Below are positions 17,231 to 24,503 of a stretch of DNA of 64,000 nucleotides, in pieces. The position numbers were made by a program, and so were the translations under genes. Within the stretch, counting starts at the first letter, position 1. The number at the start of each line of letters is the position of its first letter. The notes under the pieces were generated by a model. The model did no database searches, was not told where the DNA came from, and worked only from the letters and a program-made list of their open reading frames with translations. Source of the DNA: Pararhizobium sp. (lineage in GTDB: Bacteria > Pseudomonadota > Alphaproteobacteria > Rhizobiales > Rhizobiaceae); contig JAURWE010000122.1 of the NCBI GenBank assembly GCA_030655075.1, positions 1-64,000 on the forward strand. The letters run 5' to 3'.

Positions 17231-17354
17231 TGCTCCGGCTGATGCCAGACAGCCGGGAACGATTGTCTGGATTGTCTCAAATTATTGAAATTGTATGGTT
17301 TTTTCGAGCGGAACGCGCATCGGGCAGACCATGCAGCAACGTGGGGTTCACGCC

Positions 17355-17924
17355 TTGGCTATATCTCCTGTGAGCGATCTTGTTCTGGATGTGGTTCGCG
17401 CCGCTGATCCGGCCCAGGTCCAGGAAGCGCAATCGAAGCTCAAGTCGGACAAGGCGGCCTTTCAGGCGGCCAGTCTTGCCGAGAGCGGCAATGGTTTCGG
17501 CACCGCCGTCAATCTCCTTAACCGCGCCGATACGGCGAGCGGTCTTGGCGACACCAACAACCGCGCCAAGTCGACCGAGGTCCCACCAGCCTATCGCAAG
17601 TTCGAGGCCATGGTGCTGCAGAATTTCGTCAAGTCGATGCTGCCCGCAGAGAACGAGGAAATTTACGGCAAGGGCGTTGCCGGCGACATGTGGAAGAGCA
17701 TGATGGCCGAGCAGATCGGCAATGTCATCGCCGAAGACGGCGGTATTGGCATCGCCCAGCGCATGATGACCGAAGGCGCTGTTGATCTCAGTGACGATAC
17801 CAAACGAACGGAAGCTTCGCTCGACGGCAACACCCTGAACGTCGCCGCCAGCATGGTTCAGGAATACCAGCGCAAGGCTTTCGATGACTTGATGCCTGGT
17901 GCTGACGACAGCGACAAGGCTTAA
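17355..17924 (+). CDS. flgJ: Rod-binding protein FlgJ, N-terminal domain only
   Basis: The product (189 residues from the start used here) matches the rod-capping domain of FlgJ. The core is YRKFEAMVLQNFVKSMLP at about 85-102, followed by WKSMMAEQIGNVIAEDGGIGIAQRMM. The muramidase domain present in enteric FlgJ is absent, as in other alphaproteobacteria. The start is uncertain: TTG 17355 gives the expected LAISPVSDLVLDVVRAADP N-terminus with GTGGGG upstream, while ATG codons at 17295 and 17331 would add unrelated residues. The stand-alone lytic transglycosylase beside fliK probably provides the missing enzyme activity. Confidence 0.85.
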   Translation: MAISPVSDLVLDVVRAADPAQVQEAQSKLKSDKAAFQAASLAESGNGFGTAVNLLNRADTASGLGDTNNRAKSTEVPPAYRKFEAMVLQNFVKSMLPAENEEIYGKGVAGDMWKSMMAEQIGNVIAEDGGIGIAQRMMTEGAVDLSDDTKRTEASLDGNTLNVAASMVQEYQRKAFDDLMPGADDSDKA

Positions 17925-17936
17925 CGGAGTATGATG

Positions 17937-18302
17937 ATGGAAACAGCGTCCAGCGATTTGCGTATCCGGAATGTTCTTGGCCGGCTTGAAATGATTATCG
18001 ACAACGAGAACATGCGGATTGGCGACGATCCCCAGTTCGATCTGAAGACCTCGAACGCCCACAAGAGCCGCTGCCTTTACGAGCTGACGATGCTCTTCCG
18101 CGATGCGGGTCCGGAACAGCTGGCAACCTCCTATGTCTCGCAGACGCGCCACCTGAAGAAGAAGCTGGCTGCGAACTCGCAGAAGGTCGAAGCGCATATG
18201 GAAGCGATCAAGTCCGTGGTCGATATCCTGAAGAATGCCGTCCAGGATGCGGATGCTGACGGCATCTATTCCCAGGAACAGTTCCGCTACAGCGATTTCT
18301 GA
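17937..18302 (+). CDS. Probable flagellar chaperone, FlgN-like
   Basis: A 121-residue helical protein (LRIRNVLGRLEMIIDNENMRI; KSRCLYELTMLFRDA; VEAHMEAIKSVVDILKNAV) of the FlgN-like type. FlgN carries the hook-associated proteins FlgK and FlgL to the export gate. Three ATG codons stand in a row at 17931, 17934 and 17937; CGGAG at 17925-17929 is properly spaced only for the third. The stop shares a base with the ATG of the next gene. Assignment rests on size, helix pattern and location after flgJ. Confidence 0.6.
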   Translation: METASSDLRIRNVLGRLEMIIDNENMRIGDDPQFDLKTSNAHKSRCLYELTMLFRDAGPEQLATSYVSQTRHLKKKLAANSQKVEAHMEAIKSVVDILKNAVQDADADGIYSQEQFRYSDF

Positions 18303-18862
18303 TGATAAAACTTCTCTTCACAGGCTTGTGGGTTTGTGCCGTCACGCTCGGATCGGTCTATTTTTCCCTGAAGGTGGCCTCAACGCCACCGGCCGACCCG
18401 AACGCCGAAAAGGCCGCCAGTGAAGAATATATTGCCGGTGAACTGGTCACCGTTCCTGTTCTCGGCGATGGTGTGGTCGATGGATACTTTCTGGCCAAAC
18501 TTTCCTTCGCTGCCGAGAAAGACAAGCTGAAGGAGATCAAGCTGCCGGTGAAGGAGATCGTCACCGACGAACTCTACACGATCCTCATTGGCAACAAGGT
18601 CGTCGATATCAGAGATTCCAAGGTCTTCGACCTCGAAACCTTCAAGTCGACGATCCGCGATGCGCTGAACAAGCGCCTCAACGCCGATGTCATCAAGACG
18701 GTCCTGGTCGAACAGCTGGAATATGTCGCCAAGGCCGCCGCCAGCGGTGGCGGCGAGACCAGCGACAAGCAGGCCAAGATGACGCCGGAACCCATCATCG
18801 ACAAGAACGGCGTGACCGCAAAGGACACGATCCCGGTCGTCGAAAAGGCCTCGGGCCACTGA
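18302..18862 (+). CDS. Membrane-anchored protein of unknown function in the flagellar operon
   Basis: A 186-residue protein with an N-terminal membrane anchor or uncleaved signal (about 2-24; KLLFTGLWVCAVTLGSVYFSL), an alpha/beta periplasmic portion (VLGDGVVDGYFLAKLSFAAE; ALNKRLNADVIKTVLVEQLEYV) and a charged tail. The anchor plus a globular periplasmic part recalls FliL, which associates with the stator, but there is no diagnostic motif. It begins inside the stop of the FlgN-like gene (TGATG), so it is co-translated with flagellar genes. A role in the motor is inference from location. Confidence 0.65.
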   Translation: MIKLLFTGLWVCAVTLGSVYFSLKVASTPPADPNAEKAASEEYIAGELVTVPVLGDGVVDGYFLAKLSFAAEKDKLKEIKLPVKEIVTDELYTILIGNKVVDIRDSKVFDLETFKSTIRDALNKRLNADVIKTVLVEQLEYVAKAAASGGGETSDKQAKMTPEPIIDKNGVTAKDTIPVVEKASGH

Positions 18863-18886
18863 GCGGCAGTCATAAAAGCCGCGCGA

Positions 18887-19876
18887 TCAGTTCTTCTCGG
18901 GATGTCGATACTGCTCGTTGATCAGGCCGAACTCGGCCATCAACCGGCCGATGGCGACATAGAAATGAAAGAGCCCGGCCTCAGTCAGGCCGGTTTTCCG
19001 CCAGAGCTTGATGCCGCGCAGCGGCGATGCCCCCAGAAGCGCCACCGATTTCACCACAGTCTTCAGTCGCGACAGCGCATCCGGGTTTTCCCGGTGTTCG
19101 ATCATCGCCGACAGCGCACCGGTTCTGAGGCTTCGCGCCTTGATCCAGGCATGTTCCGTCCGCCGCAGCGGCACGGTTTCGTCGACTGCCGCCTCCGCAC
19201 TCCAGGCAAAGGTGAAGCCCTTCAAGCGGCTGCGCCGGTAGAAATCGCTGTCGCCGCCGCCCGTAAAATTGAAGGACGGATCGAGGTAGGGAAACGGCAT
19301 CGCGTCGAGGACGGGACGCGTAATCAGGACGTTTCCGGACGAGTAAAGAATGGGAACAGGCCCCGTTGTTTCATAATGAGGCGAGAAAACCGGGTGTTTG
19401 AGCCAGTTTTCGCGGCCCGGCACCTCGCAAATAGGCCGCTGCGGGCCGCCAACGAAGGAGGCCCCGGTGTTCTTCTGTACCGATACGAGGCGGGTCAACC
19501 AATCTGACGATGCCAGTTCGTCATCGTCGATGACAGCAATCGCCTTCAGGTTGCTGTAATTCTCCACTGCAGCCAACCACCCTGCATTGTAGGCATGGCA
19601 GTTTCCGCGGTTGTGCGCGATGAGCACGATGCAGTTGATCTGCTGCCCCGAAAGGAAGGACATTGCCGCCCTGGCGCCCGCTTGCCCGTCCGCATCATTC
19701 TCCATCACGACGACGGCAAATGGTGCTGCAGGCTTTTGTAAAATAATGGTTTTCAGCGTCTCGACCACATGCTCCGGCCGGCGGAACGTCGGCAGGGTCA
19801 CGACCAGCGCGATGTCGGCATCCGCCACCGGCGACTGCTTGAAGAAAATGGTCACATCGGGGCTGGGAACAGACAT
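18887..19876 (-). CDS. Family 2 glycosyltransferase
   Basis: A 329-residue GT-A fold glycosyltransferase. The N-terminal nucleotide-binding part reads ADIALVVTLPTFRRPEHVVETL; the metal-binding DxD motif is IDDDELASSDW at about 125-135; the acceptor region has FTGGGDSDFYRRSRL. No membrane helices are evident, so it is cytoplasmic. An upstream in-frame GTG at 19915 with a weak AGGAAG would add 13 residues and cannot be excluded. It is convergent with the flagellar run and divergent from the GT4 gene, at the edge of a polysaccharide cluster. Donor and acceptor sugars are unknown. Confidence 0.85.
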   Translation of the reverse strand: MSVPSPDVTIFFKQSPVADADIALVVTLPTFRRPEHVVETLKTIILQKPAAPFAVVVMENDADGQAGARAAMSFLSGQQINCIVLIAHNRGNCHAYNAGWLAAVENYSNLKAIAVIDDDELASSDWLTRLVSVQKNTGASFVGGPQRPICEVPGRENWLKHPVFSPHYETTGPVPILYSSGNVLITRPVLDAMPFPYLDPSFNFTGGGDSDFYRRSRLKGFTFAWSAEAAVDETVPLRRTEHAWIKARSLRTGALSAMIEHRENPDALSRLKTVVKSVALLGASPLRGIKLWRKTGLTEAGLFHFYVAIGRLMAEFGLINEQYRHPEKN

Positions 19877-20036
19877 CGCAAAGCCATCTGACCGGAGGAG
19901 CGGTTTGGCAAGCACTTAAACAAATCTTCCTAAACAGACCCTGAACTTTCCCTTCCGCTTTCGAATGAAGCGCTTAAAGGGAAATAGACATAGCTTTGAT
20001 AGGGTCGTGATCAGGTCATTAACCGGGTCGGCGACT

Positions 20037-21305
20037 ATGCATCTCGTGCTCATCTCATCACTGGTCCCCGTTGCGAACCCGGCCTCCGGTTTCGACATCG
20101 CCAACCGGGTGATTCTGGATGGGCTGCGTCAGCTGGGCCACACGGTGAGCGTGGTGGGCTATCTTCAGCCGGGCCAGACCCCGGCAGATCCCGATGCCAC
20201 GCATATCCTCGGCGAACTCGAAGTCACCAACAGCCGCGTCGGCGCCGCCCGCCGCGCCGGATGGCTGGCACGGGCGATTGCCGCCAACACGGCCGTGTCC
20301 TCTGCCAAGATGCTGGCCGTTTCGTCCACCCGCATTCAATCAATCCTGAAGACGCTTGAGCCGTTCGACGGGCTGGTGTTGAACTCGGTTCAGCTGCCCG
20401 GTGCGTTCCAGCCCATTTTCCGCCGCTACCCCTATATTTACGTCGCCCACAATGTCGAATTCCAGTCCGCCCTGCAGAATGCACAGCAGGCGGAAGGCTG
20501 GCTTGAGCGGATGCTGTTCAAACGGGAAGCGCATTATCTGGAGCGCATGGAAACCGGCCTTGCCCGGGATGCGGACTGGGTCTGGACCTTTGCCGAGGAA
20601 GACCGCTTCGGCTTCGGCCAAAGCGGTGCCCGCAACGCGACGGCCCTGCCGCTGGTCACCTCGGTATCCGAACCTGTCCAGACCGCCGGAGAGGTCATCG
20701 AACACGACCTCGGCCTCATCGGCACCTGGAGCTGGAAGGCCAACCGGATCGGTCTCGACTGGTTCCTGAATGAGGTCACGCCACTCCTGCCCAAGGAGTT
20801 CCGGATTGCCATTGCCGGCCAGTTTCCGGATCCGCCCCCCGTGTCGCATCCGGGTGTCTGCTTCGTCGGCCGCGTGCCCGATGCACGCGCCTTCGCCCGT
20901 TCGTGCCAGGTCCTGCCGCTTGTCAGCAAGGCCGGCTCCGGCGTGCAGTTGAAGACCATCGAGGCGTTCGAGCTCGGTTTGCCTGTTGTGGCCACCCGCG
21001 CCTCACTTCGCGGCATCGGCGCACCGCCGGAAAACTGCCTGATCGAGGATGATGCTCACGCCTTTGCAAATGCCTGCATCCGGCTCGTGTCGGCCGCGCG
21101 CCTGGGCGTCAGCGCCCGCCTTGATGGCCGCATCTTCCACCGGGCTCAGATAGAGGCGCTGCTCGAGAAGATGGGCAACGGCCTCGCAAGGCTGGGGCAG
21201 GCGAGCCATCCGCCCGTCGTAGCGCCCAGCCTGGCCGCAGTTACCGCGTGTACAGCGCCACTATCCCGTGTCCAGAACCCCGCCCGAGAGAGGTCCGTGC
21301 TTTGA
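20037..21305 (+). CDS. GT4-type glycosyltransferase
   Basis: A 422-residue GT-B fold enzyme. The N-terminal Rossmann half starts MHLVLISSLVPVANPASGFDIANRVILDGLRQLG and contains YIYVAHNVEFQSALQNA. The C-terminal half contains GLIGTWSWKANRIGLDWFL and the retaining-enzyme E-x7-E signature IEAFELGLPVVATRASLRG near 310. ATG 20037 gives the expected N-terminal beta strand; an earlier ATG at 19965 adds 24 unlikely residues. Its stop overlaps the TTG start of the next gene by 4 bases. It probably adds one sugar to a surface polysaccharide on the inner leaflet. Confidence 0.86.
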   Translation: MHLVLISSLVPVANPASGFDIANRVILDGLRQLGHTVSVVGYLQPGQTPADPDATHILGELEVTNSRVGAARRAGWLARAIAANTAVSSAKMLAVSSTRIQSILKTLEPFDGLVLNSVQLPGAFQPIFRRYPYIYVAHNVEFQSALQNAQQAEGWLERMLFKREAHYLERMETGLARDADWVWTFAEEDRFGFGQSGARNATALPLVTSVSEPVQTAGEVIEHDLGLIGTWSWKANRIGLDWFLNEVTPLLPKEFRIAIAGQFPDPPPVSHPGVCFVGRVPDARAFARSCQVLPLVSKAGSGVQLKTIEAFELGLPVVATRASLRGIGAPPENCLIEDDAHAFANACIRLVSAARLGVSARLDGRIFHRAQIEALLEKMGNGLARLGQASHPPVVAPSLAAVTACTAPLSRVQNPARERSVL

Positions 21306-22078
21306 ATATCTTCAAGAAGCCGCCGCCCACCAGCTCTCGCCGGCTCATTTTGGGCCTGCCCATCTGTGATTTTGGTTGGGAGGATGCATTTGCCTTCGCC
21401 GACAACGTCGCCTCGATGTCGTTCGGCCAGACCTCGATCGCCTTCATCAACGCCAACAATGCCAATCTGATGATGACGGACCCGGAGTACCGGGCGGTTC
21501 TGCAGCGCCAGCTCGTGTTTCCGGATGGCCACGGCGTTGATATCGCGTCGCTGATGTTCCACAGGGAAAGGTTCCCTGCCAATCTCAACGGCACGGACTT
21601 CGTTCCGGCACTGATGACCTATATCAGCCGGCCGATGCGGGTCGGCATGATCGGCACACGCGAGGATGTTTTGCAGAAAGCTGCGGAAAACTTTCGCAAG
21701 GCGACCCCCTGGCATGAATTCATCGCCATCTCGAACGGCTATTTCGACCGGGAGAAATCCGATGAGGTCATGGCCAAGGTCCGCGAGGCGCGCGTCGATA
21801 TCCTGCTGGTCGCCATGGGAAGTCCCTCCCAGGAGAAATGGATCGACCGCCATGTCGGCCCCGGTCATGCGCGCCTTGTCGTCAGCGTCGGTGCCCTGTT
21901 CGATTTCATGGCCGGCGAGGTGCCCCGGGCGCCGGAACTCTGGCGCAAGATGCGGCTGGAATGGCTGTTCAGGCTCACGCAGGAGCCGGGCCGTCTCTGG
22001 CGCCGTTATATTTTTGGAAACCCGATTTTTATCTACCACGTGCTACGCCACAAACTGAATGGAACGCCGACCCGGTGA
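21302..22078 (+). CDS. WecG/TagA/CpsF family glycosyltransferase
   Basis: A GT26 family enzyme of 258 residues. Members transfer N-acetylmannosaminuronate, N-acetylmannosamine or glucose to lipid-linked sugars. Family features are FINANNANLMMTDPEYRAVL, VFPDGHGVDIA, the NGYF strand, LLVAMGSPSQEKWI and VGALFDFMAGEVPRAPELWRKMRLEWLFRL. TTG 21302 is chosen because GAGAGAGG ends 8 bases before it and it overlaps the upstream stop (TTGA); an ATG at 21248 would overlap much further. It is in the same operon as the GT4 and DUF6492 genes. Confidence 0.9.
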   Translation: MNIFKKPPPTSSRRLILGLPICDFGWEDAFAFADNVASMSFGQTSIAFINANNANLMMTDPEYRAVLQRQLVFPDGHGVDIASLMFHRERFPANLNGTDFVPALMTYISRPMRVGMIGTREDVLQKAAENFRKATPWHEFIAISNGYFDREKSDEVMAKVREARVDILLVAMGSPSQEKWIDRHVGPGHARLVVSVGALFDFMAGEVPRAPELWRKMRLEWLFRLTQEPGRLWRRYIFGNPIFIYHVLRHKLNGTPTR

Positions 22079-22133
22079 TTTGTCTGCACGGCACCCGGCC
22101 GAATTCTATCCAATCCCCGTTGACGAGGCTTTC

Positions 22134-23009
22134 ATGTCCACCGCTTTGATGTCCGCATCCTACGCCCCCGATTTCGAACGCTGCAAGCTCATGTGCGAAA
22201 GCGTCGATCAACACGTGAAGGGCGACTGGCACCATTATCTTCTGGTCGATTCGGAGGATGTCGCACTGTTCCGGCAGATCGCCGGACCGCGCCGGACGAT
22301 CGTCGATCAGCGCGAGCTGTTGCCGTGGTGGCTGCGCTCCGTGCCCGATCCGTTCCGGCCGGGCAAGAAGCTGTGGTTGCGCCCCTTTGGCAAACCCCTG
22401 CGCGGTTGGCATGTTCAGCAGTTGATGAAGCTGGCCTTCTGCCGGCATGTCAGCGAAGAGGCCCTCATCGCCATCGATTCCGATGTCATTCTGGTTCGCG
22501 ACATCGATCCTGCTTCGCTCTGGCAGGATGGAAGATTTCGCCTCTATCGCAAACTCGCCGAGATCGACGAAAGCATTCGTTCCGACCACGTCACCTGGCT
22601 CGCCCACGCCGATACGGTTCTCGGTGTCGGCCCCTACCGTCTCCCCGCCAATGGCTTCATCGATTCGATGGTGTCCTGGCGCACGGACACGGCCCGCGCG
22701 CTTCTCGACCACATCGAGCGTCACAATGGCTGCCAGTGGCAGCGTGCAGTGACGCAATCGCGCGCGTTTTCAGAGTATATTCTCTACGGCCGTTACGTTG
22801 AAGAAGTGCTGGGCGGCGCCGGTCACAACATGACGGATGAGCCGTTCTGCCATGTCGTCTGGTTCGATGATGTCTACACCAACGATATGGCGGGCCTCCG
22901 CCGGTTTGTTGGCGACATGGGCCCCAACCAGATCGGTATCGGCATCCAATCGTTCATTGGTTACGAGATCAACGACATCCGCAACGCGGTCCTCGAAGCC
23001 AACCTTTGA
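22134..23009 (+). CDS. DUF6492 family protein, glycosyltransferase-like
   Basis: A 291-residue protein of the DUF6492 type. These look like GT-A glycosyltransferases: MSASYAPDFERCKLMCESVD at the start, then VQQLMKLAFCRHV and a putative DxD in IAIDSDVILVRDI. The function is not established. ATG 22134 follows GACGAGG; another in-frame ATG at 22059 overlaps the upstream gene by 20 bases but has no ribosome-binding site. It ends 15 bases before the convergent flippase gene. It is likely another sugar transferase of this cluster. Confidence 0.75.
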   Translation: MSTALMSASYAPDFERCKLMCESVDQHVKGDWHHYLLVDSEDVALFRQIAGPRRTIVDQRELLPWWLRSVPDPFRPGKKLWLRPFGKPLRGWHVQQLMKLAFCRHVSEEALIAIDSDVILVRDIDPASLWQDGRFRLYRKLAEIDESIRSDHVTWLAHADTVLGVGPYRLPANGFIDSMVSWRTDTARALLDHIERHNGCQWQRAVTQSRAFSEYILYGRYVEEVLGGAGHNMTDEPFCHVVWFDDVYTNDMAGLRRFVGDMGPNQIGIGIQSFIGYEINDIRNAVLEANL

Positions 23010-23024
23010 CGGCTGGCGATGAGC

Positions 23025-24311
23025 TCAGATGGCCCGCGGTTTCAGCGTCGCCATTGCCGGGTAGGTCAAGAGAAGCGACACCAGATATAGCCCCAGATAC
23101 AGCGCGTTGAGGTCCGGTACCCACGTTGCCGGATCGAGCGTCATCTTCATGAGCCCGGCCAGAAGAGCGACTTTCAGCAGGCATATGACCAACAGGTTGA
23201 ACATGCGCCGGACGGTTCTGCCGGTCGCATAGAGCAGTTCCGAATGATACTCGATGAGGTTGCGGAACCCGGGGACGAACAGAACCATCAACACATAGGG
23301 TGAGACTTCGGCGACGTTCCGGCCAAGCCCCGCCGGGATGATCCACAGATAGAGCCCCATCGATCCGATGGCGAGGAAGGAGACAGCAGCGATCGCCAGT
23401 TCAATGGCCGCACGGGTGCGCGGCGTCTGGATCACGGCCGACGAGCGCATGATGTTCTGGACGAGCAGCATGTTGAAGGATCGAACCGGCAGGGCCGTCA
23501 GGTCGGCAAGCCGCATGATGATGGCGTAGATACCCGATACGGCCGGCCCGCCGATCGCCAGAACGACCAGCTTGTCGAACTCGGACTGGACGTAAAACAG
23601 GATTTCCGCACCGGCAACCGAGACCGAATCGGCCCAGCGGCGCATGTAGAGCGATGGTTTCCAGCGAAGCCGGACACGCGGATAAAAGACGATGATGGCG
23701 ATCGTGACGCTGATGACGTTCGAGGCCAGATAAAACCCGGACCACGCATCGAGCGAACTCCACGGCGACAGCAGGAAAGCGAGAGCCGTGGCTGTTCGCA
23801 ACGCCATGCCGATCACCACCATGATGGCGCTCCGGCCAAACCGGCCGAGACCATTGAGGACGTTGGAAACGGTTTCGAGCCCGCGCCAGCAAATGATCTC
23901 GGCAACCATGAAGCGAAAAAAGACGTCCGCTGCCATATCGGCCGAAAAGAGCGCCAGATAGGCAATCGTGCAGAGGAGCGCAATCAGTGGCAGCGACAGC
24001 AGGGCGCTGGCCAGAAATCCAAGGCTGTAGGTTCCGAGCAGAAGCGGCTTGACCGTGGCGACGCGATAGAGGGGGGACATGAACCCGAAGGCAAGCGCCC
24101 GCGACACCATAACACCCGTTGCCGACGCGGTGGCGAACAGGCCGAAATCGCCGATGGACATCACGTTGGCGATGCAAACGAAGTAAACCAGCGACAGCAC
24201 CAGCCGGCCCACCGACCCGCCGATCATCGACAGGTAGGCTCGAACGACGTCCTGATATTGAACATAAAGTTTTGAAACGAGCTGCATGGCGCGCGAGGAT
24301 CTTCCGGTCAC
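23025..24311 (-). CDS. Polysaccharide flippase-like membrane protein (Wzx/MATE superfamily)
   Basis: A very hydrophobic 428-residue protein with about 12 membrane helices. The pattern (MSIGDFGLFATASATGVMVSRAL near the N-terminus; EFDKLVVLAIGGPAVSGIYAIIMRLADL in the middle) fits the polysaccharide-biosynthesis flippases that move lipid-linked repeat units across the membrane. GTG 24311 is preferred because AGGA lies about 9 bases before it; alternatives are TTG 24329 and ATG 24287. It is transcribed away from the co-polymerase gene and shares a 190-bp intergenic region with it. Confidence 0.82.
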   Translation of the reverse strand: MTGRSSRAMQLVSKLYVQYQDVVRAYLSMIGGSVGRLVLSLVYFVCIANVMSIGDFGLFATASATGVMVSRALAFGFMSPLYRVATVKPLLLGTYSLGFLASALLSLPLIALLCTIAYLALFSADMAADVFFRFMVAEIICWRGLETVSNVLNGLGRFGRSAIMVVIGMALRTATALAFLLSPWSSLDAWSGFYLASNVISVTIAIIVFYPRVRLRWKPSLYMRRWADSVSVAGAEILFYVQSEFDKLVVLAIGGPAVSGIYAIIMRLADLTALPVRSFNMLLVQNIMRSSAVIQTPRTRAAIELAIAAVSFLAIGSMGLYLWIIPAGLGRNVAEVSPYVLMVLFVPGFRNLIEYHSELLYATGRTVRRMFNLLVICLLKVALLAGLMKMTLDPATWVPDLNALYLGLYLVSLLLTYPAMATLKPRAI

Positions 24312-24428
24312 TATCGCTTTTCCTAGCAAGCAAACCTTAATATCCGGTGTGATTGGTTAACGCTTCTCGCCTCGATTGCATTTGCTTAAAATGCAACGGG
24401 CTCAGGGAGCCCAGGGAATTGCGGCCCA

Positions 24429-24443
24429 TTAACGTTTTGTTAC
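24429..24443 (+). promoter_or_regulatory. Near CtrA-type box upstream of the Wzz gene, shared with the flagellin leader
   Basis: TTAA-N7-TTAC is a one-base departure from the CtrA consensus. The surrounding 22 bp at 24427-24448 match 892-913 (flagellin leader) at 19 of 22 positions: both read CCATTAAC, two different bases, TTTGTTA, one different base, then CCAT. Both are followed a few bases on by CTACGTT. Joint control of the flagellin and this polysaccharide gene is inference. Confidence 0.4.
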
Positions 24444-24503
24444 CCATAAAACCCTACGTTGGATTAACCAGTTAGTTCATTTTGGTCCCCCGCAGGACGA
24501 TTG

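Noticed and set aside
24376..24412. Two small hairpins (TTGCATTT/AAATGCAA and GGGCT/AGCCC) in the flippase/Wzz intergenic region
   Set aside because: Short stems without a T-tract in AT-rich DNA; they could be operators or chance and no further support was found.
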